Assembly: GCF_029626225.1 (NCBI RefSeq)
Contig: NZ_JARUBP010000001.1
Span: 5,208,001-5,272,000, forward strand
DNA: 64,000 bases
Direction: 5' to 3'
Source: Asanoa sp. WMMD1127
GTDB taxonomy: Bacteria > Actinomycetota > Actinomycetes > Mycobacteriales > Micromonosporaceae
Below, one piece after another: positions 35,620-44,050 of this stretch. Below the pieces are notes generated by a model. It was not told the DNA's origin, searched no databases, and saw only the letters and a program-made list of their open reading frames with translations. The stretch's first letter is position 1; the number at the start of each line of letters is the position of its first letter. The translations under genes and the position numbers were made by a program.

Positions 35620-36447
35620 TCAGCCTTTCGTGGCGCCGGCGGTGACCCCGTCGGCGATCTGGCGCTGGAGGAACAGGTAGAGCAGGAGGACGGGCGCCGC
35701 GGCGATCAGCACGCCGGCCGCGAACGTCGGGATGTTGGCCGAGTACTGGCCGCGCAGCGCGGTCACGCCGACCATCAGCGTGCGGTGGTCGGCCGACGGC
35801 ATCATCAGCAGCGCGATGAGCACGTCGTTCCAGCAGAAGAGAGCGTTGAGGATGCCCACGGAGAGCAGCGCGGGCGCGCCGATGGGCAGCATGATCCGCC
35901 GGTAGACGCCGTAGAGGCTGTTGCCGTCGATCCGGGCCGCGTCGATGATCTCGGGCGCCACCGTGCGGTAGTAGCTGGTCATCAGAAAGACCGTGAACGG
36001 CAGGAACTGGGCAACATAGGCGAGCACCAGCCCTGGGTACGTGTCGATGAGCCCCGTGTCGGCCATGACCCGGGCCAGCGGCACCATGATCACCTGGAAG
36101 GGGATGAACAGCGCCGCCAGGCAGCCCAGGAACAACACCGACGAGCCGCGGAACCTGATCTGGCTCAGGGCGAAGCCGGCCATCGAGCCGAGCAGCAGGA
36201 GCACGACCACCGCGGCGGCCACGACGATCACCGAGTTGAGGAAGTAGCGTCCCATGCCGACGCTGGTCCACGCGGTGGTCACGTTGTCCCAGCGAACGGC
36301 CTCGGCGAGCGAGAACCGGTCCAGGACGTACTCCCGTCGGGTCTTCATCGCCACGTTGCCGGTGAACAGCAGGGGATAGATCGTGGCCAGGGCGAGCAGC
36401 CCCATCGGCAGGGCGAGCAGCCAGCGGGTCACCCGGGCGTGCGGCAT
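35620..36447 (-). CDS. Sugar ABC importer permease, MalG type (system 1)
   Basis: A 275-residue permease with six helices and the coupling loop EIIDAARIDGNSLYGVYRRI. ATG 36447 overlaps the stop of the MalF-type gene (ATGA), with GGAG upstream. The operon encodes no ATPase. In streptomycetes several CUT1 importers share one general ATPase, MsiK, and the same is likely here. It is followed directly by the enolase-superfamily gene, so the imported sugar probably feeds that pathway. Confidence 0.87.
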   Translation of the reverse strand: MPHARVTRWLLALPMGLLALATIYPLLFTGNVAMKTRREYVLDRFSLAEAVRWDNVTTAWTSVGMGRYFLNSVIVVAAAVVVLLLLGSMAGFALSQIRFRGSSVLFLGCLAALFIPFQVIMVPLARVMADTGLIDTYPGLVLAYVAQFLPFTVFLMTSYYRTVAPEIIDAARIDGNSLYGVYRRIMLPIGAPALLSVGILNALFCWNDVLIALLMMPSADHRTLMVGVTALRGQYSANIPTFAAGVLIAAAPVLLLYLFLQRQIADGVTAGATKG

Positions 36448-37421
36448 CAGGACTCCTTCACGGCACGGCGCAGCAGGCTGAGCTGCAGCAGCCCGACGAC
36501 GAGCATGATCACGAAGAGCACCGTCGAGGCTGCGGAGGCGAGCGCCGGACGGTTCATCTGCCCCTGCTGGATCCAGATGTAGTACTCGGGCAGGTAGGTG
36601 GACCCCTCCGGCCCGCCGCTGGTCATCACGTAGAGCAGGCCGAACATCGACGTCAGCATCCCGATCATCGTGGTGACGAAGACGAACTGGATGGTGCGCG
36701 ACAGGCCCGGGATGATCACGTGCCAGATGACCTGGGCGAGCGACGCGCCGTCGACCCGCGCGGCGTCCAGCAGCGCACCGTCCAATGTGGCGAACCCGGC
36801 CAGGAACACGACCAGGGCCATGCCGAACGTCGCCCAGATGTGCACGCCGACCACGGCGAACATCGCCACGTCCGGATCGCCGAGCCAGTCGACCGGCCCC
36901 AGCCCCACCCGCCCGAGGACGGCGTTGACCGGCCCGTCGAAGGCGAGCAGGAGGTTGAAGATCGCCCCGACGATGACGGGGGACAGCACGGCCGGGAAGA
37001 AGTAGACGCTGCGGAAGAACCGGTGGCCGGGCACGCGCAGGTAGATGAACGTCGCCAGCAGTCCCGGGATGGCGACTGCGATCGGCAGCAGCAGGACGAG
37101 CAGGCCGACGTTGCGCAGCGCGGTCTGGAACAACGGGTCGCGGAACAGGTCCGCGTAATTGTCGAAGCCGACCGGGGCGCCGTCGAGCTCGCCGTCGCCG
37201 GTGAACGAGAAGTTCACACCGAGGGTCAGCGGCCACAGCCGGAGCCCGACGATGATCAGGATCGCCGGTGCCACGAGCACGTACGGCGCGAGCCGCTCGC
37301 CACGCAGGCCGCCCCGGGCCCGGCGGCGCGGGGCGGACCGCGTCGGCGACGGCGTCGACGGGCCGTCGGCCCGCCCGGCCGGAGCCGGGCGGAGCGACGG
37401 GTGCGAGGTGCGGTTGGCCAC
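36447..37421 (-). CDS. Sugar ABC importer permease, MalF type (system 1)
   Basis: A 324-residue permease with a long basic, Pro-rich cytoplasmic N-terminus (about 40 residues), six helices and the coupling loop ALLDAARVDGASLAQVIWHV. GTG 37421 lies 2 bases after the binding-protein stop. It forms the channel with the MalG-type partner. The binding protein is encoded immediately upstream. Confidence 0.86.
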   Translation of the reverse strand: MANRTSHPSLRPAPAGRADGPSTPSPTRSAPRRRARGGLRGERLAPYVLVAPAILIIVGLRLWPLTLGVNFSFTGDGELDGAPVGFDNYADLFRDPLFQTALRNVGLLVLLLPIAVAIPGLLATFIYLRVPGHRFFRSVYFFPAVLSPVIVGAIFNLLLAFDGPVNAVLGRVGLGPVDWLGDPDVAMFAVVGVHIWATFGMALVVFLAGFATLDGALLDAARVDGASLAQVIWHVIIPGLSRTIQFVFVTTMIGMLTSMFGLLYVMTSGGPEGSTYLPEYYIWIQQGQMNRPALASAASTVLFVIMLVVGLLQLSLLRRAVKES

Positions 37422-37423
37422 GG

Positions 37424-38692
37424 TCAGGCCGGCTTGTCCGAGGCGGCCAGCTGCTTGAGCGCCTCGTCCACCGTCACGGACCCGCTGAGCAGCTGCTGCG
37501 AGAGGCGGCCCATCAGCTCGATGGTCTTCGACGAGAGGGCGACGTGCAGCGCCGGCTTGCCGGACTTGAGGTCGGCGACGATCGTGGCCACCGCCGGGCC
37601 GGCCGTGGACACGTCGATGGTGGTGTCCGAGGCGATCGCGCCCGCGTCGGCGTAGAACGCGGCGAGCGCGTCAGTGGACGTCAGCGAGCGGACGAGGTCG
37701 GCGGCGACCTTGGGGTCCTTGGTCCACTTGGCGACCGCGTAGCCGATGCCGCCGTCGTAGGGGAGGCTCGGGGTGGCGCCCTGGGTCACGACGGGTGCGG
37801 TCATGACGCCGACGTTGGCCGGCTCGAGGAACTCGTTGAAGTCCTTCCAGTGCCCGATGTCGGACATGAGGCCGATCATGTGGGCCGCCTTGCCCGCCTC
37901 GAACACCGCGAAGGCGTCGTTGAACATGGCGGTCGAGTTGGCGCCCTCGCTGTTGAGACCGGCGTCGTTGACCTCCTTCCACAGCTGGAAGAGCCGCTTG
38001 ACGTTGGGCGCCTGCCAGTTGCGCTTGCCGGCGATCCAGTCGTCGTACTCCTGCGGGGTCAGGATCCCGGAGCCGAGGCCGGACATGAAGAACTGGATGC
38101 CGATGCCCTCCTTGTTGCCCTGCGCGAAGCACTTGGCGCCGGCCTTGGCGATGGCGGCGCAGTCGGTGAGCAGGTCGGCCCAGGTCGTGGCCGGGGTCTC
38201 GGGGTCGAGCCCGGCCTTCTTGTAGAGCGCCTTGTTGTAGTAGATCGGGTGCCCCTGCAGGGTCACCGGCGCCGCGTAGGTCTTGCCTTCCTTGCCGAAC
38301 GCGTCCCAACCGGCCAGGCGCTGCTTGTCCGGCGTGAGGTACTCGTCGAGTGGCACGAGCGAGTCCACCCGGTCGCGGATCTGCCCACCGCCGTTGAACA
38401 GCATCACGTCCGGGCCCTTGCCGGACTGGATCGCCGCCCCCAGCAGCGTGTAGTACTGGTCGAACGGCTGGGCGACGAACTCCACGGTGACGTTCGGGTG
38501 TTTCTTGGCGAAGTCGGCCTTCGCCTTCTCCACATAGGAGGCGGCGGTGGCGTCGCCGGACTTCCAGTCCCAGACGACCAGCTTGCCGCTGGCCTCGTTC
38601 TTCTCCGCTTCCTTGGTTCCGGACGCGCTGCCGCACCCGGCTGTTGCCAAAACCGCTATCAGGACCGCCGACCACAGTGCTCGCTGCTTCAT
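37424..38692 (-). CDS. Sugar-binding lipoprotein (system 1)
   Basis: A 422-residue binding protein with the lipobox ATAGC (Cys20) after a short basic and hydrophobic N-terminus. The mature part has the cluster B pattern (LVVWDWKSGDATAASYVEKA, GKGPDVMLFNGGG, GHPIYYNKALYKKAG, LPYDGGIGYAVAKW). It is the first gene of the system 1 operon and lies behind a clear promoter that overlaps a palindromic operator (38748-38776). The sugar is unknown; the enzymes point to an acid-sugar or 6-deoxysugar pathway. Confidence 0.88.
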   Translation of the reverse strand: MKQRALWSAVLIAVLATAGCGSASGTKEAEKNEASGKLVVWDWKSGDATAASYVEKAKADFAKKHPNVTVEFVAQPFDQYYTLLGAAIQSGKGPDVMLFNGGGQIRDRVDSLVPLDEYLTPDKQRLAGWDAFGKEGKTYAAPVTLQGHPIYYNKALYKKAGLDPETPATTWADLLTDCAAIAKAGAKCFAQGNKEGIGIQFFMSGLGSGILTPQEYDDWIAGKRNWQAPNVKRLFQLWKEVNDAGLNSEGANSTAMFNDAFAVFEAGKAAHMIGLMSDIGHWKDFNEFLEPANVGVMTAPVVTQGATPSLPYDGGIGYAVAKWTKDPKVAADLVRSLTSTDALAAFYADAGAIASDTTIDVSTAGPAVATIVADLKSGKPALHVALSSKTIELMGRLSQQLLSGSVTVDEALKQLAASDKPA

Positions 38693-38747
38693 CGCTGCTC
38701 ACTCTCCAGAAGGTGCGGGGGAGGGCCATCGGGCTCAGAGTGCGCAG

Positions 38748-38776
38748 AACGTAACTCGTATGACGTTAGACGTCAA
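38748..38776 (-). promoter_or_regulatory. Promoter of the system 1 sugar operon
   Basis: On the minus strand TTGACG (38776-38771), 17 bases, TACGTT (38753-38748) is a near-consensus housekeeping promoter, 55 bases before the binding-protein ATG. Its -35 box and spacer are covered by the palindrome at 38761-38775, so a bound repressor would block it. Confidence 0.65.
38761..38775. promoter_or_regulatory. Palindromic operator for the divergent GntR regulator
   Basis: TGACGT-TAG-ACGTCA is a perfect 6-bp inverted repeat with a 3-base spacer. It overlaps the minus-strand promoter and lies 11 bases before a TATACT -10 box (38787-38792) on the plus strand that would serve the GntR gene. One site could thus control both directions. 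Confidence 0.6.
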
Positions 38777-38837
38777 CACAGTGCCGTATACTCTGCGGAT
38801 CGGGCCACAAGAGCCTCCCCCGGGCCGGAGGAATCAG

Positions 38838-39605
38838 ATGACGGCAGCACGGCAACTGAGCGTGGAAGCGGCGGCGCCGCCGGCGTGGGCGCGCCGATCC
38901 ACCAACCTCGCCAAGGCGATCACCGCTGAGCTGGTGCAACGCATCGTCCGGGGGGTTCACCAGCCGGGCACGCCGCTGCCGCCGGAGCCCGCCCTGTGCG
39001 AGACGTTCGCCGTGAGCCGCACCGTCGTCCGTGAGGCGGTCAAGATCCTTCAGGAGAAAGGGCTGGTCCAGGTCCGGCAGGGCACCGGCACCATCGTGAC
39101 CGCCCCCGCCGAGTGGGACATGCTGGACGAACTCGTGCTCGGCGCCACGATCGAGGAGGACGACACCCTGGCCATCCTCGACGACGTGGTGGTCACCCGG
39201 CGCGTGCTCGAGTCCGACATGGCCAACCTCGCCGCCCGCCAGGCCGACCCCGAGACTGTGGAGCGGCTGCGGGCCCAGGTCGACCGCATGGACGAGCTCG
39301 TCGGCGACCACCGGACCTACGAGGAACACGACCGGGCGTTCCACGACACGATCATGCAGGCGTCGGGCAACCGCATCGCCCGCGCGGTCGTGCGGTCACT
39401 GCAGAGCCAGGTGATCCGGACCGCGGCCTACCTCGGCCGCACCGAGCGCGCCCTGTGCGTCGCGTCCAACCAGGGCCACCGGCGGATCTACGAGCGGATC
39501 GCCGCCCACGACCCGGCCGGCGCCGCCGATGCGATGTTCACCCACATCACCGACGCCTGGCTGGTCCGCCGCAGCGGACCCGACCCGGTGCGCCTGCAGC
39601 GCTGA
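38838..39605 (+). CDS. FCD-domain GntR transcriptional regulator of the sugar operon
   Basis: A 255-residue regulator with the winged helix near residues 28-90 (LPPEPALCETFAVSRTVVREAVKILQEKGLV) and a downstream FCD domain (DRAFHDTIMQASGNRIA, HRRIYERIAAHDPAGAA) of the kind that binds sugar acids. GGAGGA lies 5 bases before ATG 38838. It is divergent from the system 1 importer and dehydratase operon and is its probable repressor through the palindrome at 38761-38775. The likely effector is a sugar acid of the pathway. Confidence 0.87.
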   Translation: MTAARQLSVEAAAPPAWARRSTNLAKAITAELVQRIVRGVHQPGTPLPPEPALCETFAVSRTVVREAVKILQEKGLVQVRQGTGTIVTAPAEWDMLDELVLGATIEEDDTLAILDDVVVTRRVLESDMANLAARQADPETVERLRAQVDRMDELVGDHRTYEEHDRAFHDTIMQASGNRIARAVVRSLQSQVIRTAAYLGRTERALCVASNQGHRRIYERIAAHDPAGAADAMFTHITDAWLVRRSGPDPVRLQR

Positions 39606-39609
39606 CGCC

Positions 39610-40767
39610 TCAGGCCCCGAGGCAGGACCGCAACGCGGCCGTGAGCCGGATGGCGCGGTCGTCGGTGCTCGGGCCCATCTGGTTGACCACGTACGCGAAA
39701 CCCACCTCGTGCTCGTCGTCGCCGAAGGCCAGCAGACCGCCGGCGCCGTCGTGCCCGAAGCTGCGCGGGCCGAGCATCGGGCGGGCCGGTCGGGAGTCCA
39801 GCATGAAGCCGGTGCCCCAGCGGTGTCCCGTGTCGGCGCCGCCGTAGACCTGCCGCCCCGCCGAGCGGACCGTTACGGCGTCGTCGATCGAGGCCCGGCC
39901 CAGCAGGCGCTGGCCGTCCACGTCGGACACACAGGCGGCGTAGAGCCGGGCCAGGCCGTCTGCCGTGCTCATTCCGCCCGCGCCCGGCACGCCGGCGGCC
40001 TGGATCGCCGGGTCGTTGAAGCTCACCACCCCGTCCGCGTCGGCCGGGAACGCGAACGCGCCGCCCATCGTGAGCCCGCGTTCGGCCACCGGGTCCAGGG
40101 CCAGGTCCGGGTCGGGCGGCGGCGCCAGGGTCCACGCGACGGTCGACCGCTGGCTCGCCGGCAGCCCGATCCAGGTCCGCAGGCCGAGCGGGCCGGCCAC
40201 CCGCTGCGCGAAGAACGCGCCCGGCAGCAGGCCGGTGATCCGCCGGATCACCTCGCCGACCAGCCAGCCATAGGTCATCGCGTGGTAGCTGTGCGCCGTT
40301 CCGGGCGTCCACAGTGGGCGCTGCGCCTCGATCGCCGCGATCACCGGCCGCCATGCCAGCACGTCGGCGCGCCGCATCGGCTCGTCGAGGGCGGGCAGGC
40401 CGGCCCGGTGGGCGAGCAGCCACCGGACCGTGGTGTCCTGCTTGCCGTGCCGGCCGAACTCGGGCCAGTAGCGCACCACCGGCGCGTCGAGGTCCAGGGT
40501 GCCCGCCTCGACCAGGAGATAGGCGCAGACCGCCAGGACGCCCTTGGTGCAGGAGAAGACCACCGCCGGGGTTTCGGCGGTGAACGGCCGGGCGGACCCG
40601 GGCTCGGCCACCCCGCCGCTGAGGTCGACCACCTTGTGGCCGCCGACGTAGACGGCCAGCGCGGCGCCGACCTCCTGGCGGGACGTGAAGTTGTCCGCGA
40701 AGACCTCGGCGAGCGGCCCGAACCGCTCGTCGACGTCGCCGCGCACCGGCTGTGGGGTCACGCTCAT
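39610..40767 (-). CDS. Class C beta-lactamase-like serine hydrolase
   Basis: A 385-residue protein with the SxxK motif SCTK (Ser72, Lys75) and the Tyr motif in HSYHAMTYGWLVGE. HDGAGG stands in place of the KTG triad near the C-terminus, as in EstB-type esterases. It has no signal peptide, so a cytoplasmic esterase is more likely than a penicillin-binding function. ATG 40767 overlaps the stop of the system 2 permease (ATGA), placing it as the last gene of that importer operon; it may remove acyl groups from imported oligosaccharides (inference). Confidence 0.85.
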   Translation of the reverse strand: MSVTPQPVRGDVDERFGPLAEVFADNFTSRQEVGAALAVYVGGHKVVDLSGGVAEPGSARPFTAETPAVVFSCTKGVLAVCAYLLVEAGTLDLDAPVVRYWPEFGRHGKQDTTVRWLLAHRAGLPALDEPMRRADVLAWRPVIAAIEAQRPLWTPGTAHSYHAMTYGWLVGEVIRRITGLLPGAFFAQRVAGPLGLRTWIGLPASQRSTVAWTLAPPPDPDLALDPVAERGLTMGGAFAFPADADGVVSFNDPAIQAAGVPGAGGMSTADGLARLYAACVSDVDGQRLLGRASIDDAVTVRSAGRQVYGGADTGHRWGTGFMLDSRPARPMLGPRSFGHDGAGGLLAFGDDEHEVGFAYVVNQMGPSTDDRAIRLTAALRSCLGA

Positions 40768-41588
40768 CCCTTCACGGAACCCTGCAGCAGGGCCTTGATG
40801 AACTGGCGCTGGAAGATCAGGAAGACGATCAGCGTAGGCGTCAGGATCAGCAGCGACCCGGCGCAGAGCAGCACCAGGTCGGTGCCCCACTGGCCCTGGA
40901 ACGCGCCCAGGGCGCCGGCCATGGTGCGCTTGGCCGGGTCGTCGACCAGCACGATGGCCAGCAGGAACTGGTTCCAGGTCCAGAGGAACAGCAGGATCGT
41001 CAGGGACGCGATGGCGGGCCGGGCCAGCGGCACCTGCACGCGCCAGAACAGTTGCCAGGTGTTGCTGCCGTCGACGCGGGCGGCGTCGGAGAGCTCGGCG
41101 GGCACGCCGACGAAGTGCGCGCGCATCCAGAACACGCCGAACGGCATGTAGAGCCCGACGAGCGGCAGGATGAGCGCCCACCGGGTGTTGAGCAGGCCCA
41201 ACTCCTGGATCTGGTAGTACAGCGGCGTGATCACGGCCTCGAACGGCAGCGTCAGCCCGAGCAGGAACAGCGCGAAGACGATCCGGGCGCCCGGGATGCG
41301 CAACTGGCCGAGGCCGTAGCCGGCCATGGTGGCGATCAGCACGGCGACCGGCACGACGCCCGCGACGATCAGCAGGCTGGATCGCAGCAGGGCGCCCATG
41401 TTGGCCACGGTGAAGGCCTCGGCGAAGTTGCCCCACCGCGGATCCGACGGCCATTCGAGGCCGGTCGGCACGGTGCCGCGGGGCTGCAGCGCCGCCGACA
41501 GCATGCTCAGGAACGGCAGCAGCGTGACGACGACGAGCGCGACGAGGAACAGCTGGCCCGTCAGGCGTTCGGCGCGGCCTACCTTCAT
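40764..41588 (-). CDS. Sugar ABC importer permease, MalG type (system 2)
   Basis: A 274-residue permease with six helices and the coupling loop ELSDAARVDGSNTWQLFWRV. ATG 41588 overlaps the MalF-type stop (ATGA) and its own stop overlaps the serine hydrolase start, so translation runs coupled through the operon. No ATPase gene is present. Confidence 0.87.
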   Translation of the reverse strand: MKVGRAERLTGQLFLVALVVVTLLPFLSMLSAALQPRGTVPTGLEWPSDPRWGNFAEAFTVANMGALLRSSLLIVAGVVPVAVLIATMAGYGLGQLRIPGARIVFALFLLGLTLPFEAVITPLYYQIQELGLLNTRWALILPLVGLYMPFGVFWMRAHFVGVPAELSDAARVDGSNTWQLFWRVQVPLARPAIASLTILLFLWTWNQFLLAIVLVDDPAKRTMAGALGAFQGQWGTDLVLLCAGSLLILTPTLIVFLIFQRQFIKALLQGSVKG

Positions 41589-42517
41589 GACCTGTCCTCC
41601 CGGGCCAGCCGCTGGATCGGCAGGACGCAGACCAGGACGAGCAGCATGAGCACGACGGCGAGGGCCGAGGCGAGGCCGACCTGCCGGTGCGCGAAGGCCA
41701 GGCGGTAGATCTCGAGGCCCGGCACGGTGGTCTGCCGGCCCGGACCGCCGCCGGTGGCGATGTAGACGATGTCGAAGCTGGCCAGGGCGGCGATCACCGT
41801 GACCGTGAGGCAGACGCCGATCTCCTGGCGCAGGCTCGGCAGGGTGACCGCGAAGAACTCGCGGACCGGTCCGGCGCCGTCGAGGCGGGCGGCCTCGTAC
41901 AACGCGGGGTCGATCTTGTTCATGCCGGTGACGAGCAGGATCGTGCACAGGCCGAGCAGCACCCAGGCGCCGATCACGCCGACCGCCGGCAGGGCGGTGT
42001 CGAACTCGCCCAGCCAGGCCCGGGCCAGGCCGCCCGCGCCGACGGCATCGAGGGACTGGTTGACGAGGCCGGTCGTCGACAGCACCCAGCTCCACGCGAT
42101 GCCGGCGGCGACCAGCGGGATGACCTGCGGGAGGAACAGCACGGTCCGCACGACCGTGCCGAAAGTGCCGGTGGTGACCCGGCGGACGAGGCTCGCCACC
42201 AGCAGACCGAGGCCGACGGGGATGAAGCTGAAGAACAGGATCAGCACGAACGCGTTTCCGATGATCTTCAGCAGGTCGCGGTCGGTGAAGACGGTGACGT
42301 AGTTGTCGAGGCCGGCCCAGCGCGCGACGCCGATGCCGTTCCAGTGGTAGAGCGAGTACTGGACCGTCAGCGCCAGCGGGCGCAGCACGAAGAAACCGTA
42401 GACCAGCAGCGCCGGCAGGACGAACAGCCAACCGCTCCAGCGGGCCGTGCGGGCCCGCCGATTCCGGCGGGCCCGCACGGTGCCGCGGGGTGGTGCGCTG
42501 CCGAGGGCAGGCGTCAT
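41585..42517 (-). CDS. Sugar ABC importer permease, MalF type (system 2)
   Basis: A 310-residue permease with an Arg-rich cytoplasmic N-terminus (RARRNRRARTARWSG), six helices and the coupling loop ALYEAARLDGAGPVREFFAV. ATG 42517 overlaps the binding-protein stop (ATGA); the longer open frame upstream is a shadow of the binding-protein gene. It makes the channel with the MalG-type partner. Confidence 0.87.
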   Translation of the reverse strand: MTPALGSAPPRGTVRARRNRRARTARWSGWLFVLPALLVYGFFVLRPLALTVQYSLYHWNGIGVARWAGLDNYVTVFTDRDLLKIIGNAFVLILFFSFIPVGLGLLVASLVRRVTTGTFGTVVRTVLFLPQVIPLVAAGIAWSWVLSTTGLVNQSLDAVGAGGLARAWLGEFDTALPAVGVIGAWVLLGLCTILLVTGMNKIDPALYEAARLDGAGPVREFFAVTLPSLRQEIGVCLTVTVIAALASFDIVYIATGGGPGRQTTVPGLEIYRLAFAHRQVGLASALAVVLMLLVLVCVLPIQRLAREDRS

Positions 42518-43866
42518 CGAGACAGTTCCTTCTCGTACTCCGCCTGCACCGCCTTGACGTAGCCCTCCGGGGTCTGCTGGCCGGCGACGAGCTTCTGCAT
42601 CTCGGGTGTGATCGCGGCGGCGAAGATGGCGCCGGTCGCGTTGGCGGTGAAGTCCACGGCGCCGTTGTCGGCGCCCAGTTGCGCCGACGCCCGCAGCGTC
42701 TCCGCGAGCACGGTGCCCTCGGCCGCCGGCGGCACCGGGAGGTCGGCGGGCCCACCCGGGCTCGATCCGCCCACGGTCACCGAGATCTCGCGGGCCTTGG
42801 CGTTGGTGTGCACCCAATTGAGGAAGAACGCGGCCGCGTCGGCGTGCTTGGCCTTGGCGCCGACCCCGAACGTGTTCGGCGCCGACATCGCGACGTGCTT
42901 GGCGTCGGCGGTCTCGCCCGGGAAGAGGAAGAAGCCGACGTTGCCGGGCATGCCCTTGTCGAGGTTCGCGGACTCCCAGTCGCCGTTGAACATGAACAGG
43001 CCGTTGCCCTTCTGGAACTCGCCGACCATCGCGGTGTAGTCGATGGCGTTGGCGTCCTTGGGGAAGTAGCCGGCTTGGGCCCACTGCTGGATGGTCTGGG
43101 TGGCCTTGAGCGCCGCCGGCGTGTCGAAGGTGGCGCCGGGCTTCTGGAAGATCCAGTCGGCGACCTGGGCCGGATCGCCGAACTGGTTCTGCAGCGCCTG
43201 GTGCGGGAAGTTGATGCCGGCGGTGTTCTTGTTGAACTGCATGATGGGCTGGACGCCCGCGGCCTTGGCCTTCGCCAGCAGCTGCTCGAACTCGGCGACC
43301 GTCGCGGGTGGCTGCGTCATGCCGACCTGGGTGGCGAGCTTCTTGTTGTAGAAGACGCCGGTGACGCTGTAGCCGAGGCCCATCCCGTAGAGCGAGCCGG
43401 TGCCGCGCGGCGCACCGCCGTCGGCGATCCGCAGCTGGACGAGCTGGGAGGCCGGGAACTTGTCCCAGCCGTACGCCTGGAAGTAGGGGTCGAGGTTCTT
43501 CAGCAGGCCGTCCTTGACGAGGTCGACCATCGTCGGGAGGCGGATGATGTCGGGGGCGTTGTCGGAGGCGAGCACCCGGGGCGCGTTCTCGACGATCACC
43601 GTGAACTGGTCCTCGCGGACGTTGAAGGTCACGTTCGGGTGCTGCTTGGTGAACTCGTCGGCGAGCGCCTTGGCCAACGGAAAACCGGTCTCGGCGTACA
43701 TCTCCAACGTGATGGGCTCGGTGCCGAGCTCGGTGCTGACGGCAGCGCCGGTCTGCTCGGCCGAGGGCTGCTCGGCGCCCGGGGCGCTGCAACCGGCGGC
43801 GACGAGGGACGCCGTCGCCACGGCCGCGATGGCCAGCAGGCGCGGGCTTCGCAGGTGTACGGACAT
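42514..43866 (-). CDS. Sugar-binding lipoprotein (system 2)
   Basis: A 450-residue binding protein with lipobox VAAGC (Cys26), a linker rich in Ala, Glu and Ser, and the cluster B core (SDNAPDIIRLPTMVDLVKDG, GVFYNKKLATQVG, GLFMFNGDWES). First gene of the system 2 operon. The promoter and a LacI-type operator lie just upstream (43905-43951), and the LacI gene is divergent, so induction by the imported sugar is expected. Confidence 0.88.
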   Translation of the reverse strand: MSVHLRSPRLLAIAAVATASLVAAGCSAPGAEQPSAEQTGAAVSTELGTEPITLEMYAETGFPLAKALADEFTKQHPNVTFNVREDQFTVIVENAPRVLASDNAPDIIRLPTMVDLVKDGLLKNLDPYFQAYGWDKFPASQLVQLRIADGGAPRGTGSLYGMGLGYSVTGVFYNKKLATQVGMTQPPATVAEFEQLLAKAKAAGVQPIMQFNKNTAGINFPHQALQNQFGDPAQVADWIFQKPGATFDTPAALKATQTIQQWAQAGYFPKDANAIDYTAMVGEFQKGNGLFMFNGDWESANLDKGMPGNVGFFLFPGETADAKHVAMSAPNTFGVGAKAKHADAAAFFLNWVHTNAKAREISVTVGGSSPGGPADLPVPPAAEGTVLAETLRASAQLGADNGAVDFTANATGAIFAAAITPEMQKLVAGQQTPEGYVKAVQAEYEKELSR

Positions 43867-43904
43867 CGTAAGGGCTCCTTGGGGTCGAGGCCCGGAACTT
43901 GTTC

Positions 43905-43920
43905 GCTGAACTGATTTAGC
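43905..43920. promoter_or_regulatory. LacI-type operator, system 2 operon
   Basis: GCTGAACTGATTTAGC is a 16-base imperfect palindrome fitting GCTRAAYYRRTTYAGC. It begins 2 bases downstream of the -10 box, the usual place for a repressor site. A close relative lies at 45086-45101. Confidence 0.6.
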
Positions 43921-43922
43921 AG

Positions 43923-43951
43923 AGCATGCTCGTGATCATGAAGGCTGTCAA
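43923..43951 (-). promoter_or_regulatory. Candidate promoter of the system 2 operon
   Basis: On the minus strand TTGACA (43951-43946), 17 bases, CATGCT (43928-43923). The -35 box is consensus and the -10 box weak. The LacI operator follows directly. Confidence 0.5.
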
Positions 43952-44050
43952 GAACGAGTCGCGGCCCCGGGCTGGGACCCGCCGGCCGGCTGGCCGCATC
44001 ATGATGTGGTGGGTCGTGCGAGCGCCGCACGCCACGGATTCGGAGGATCG

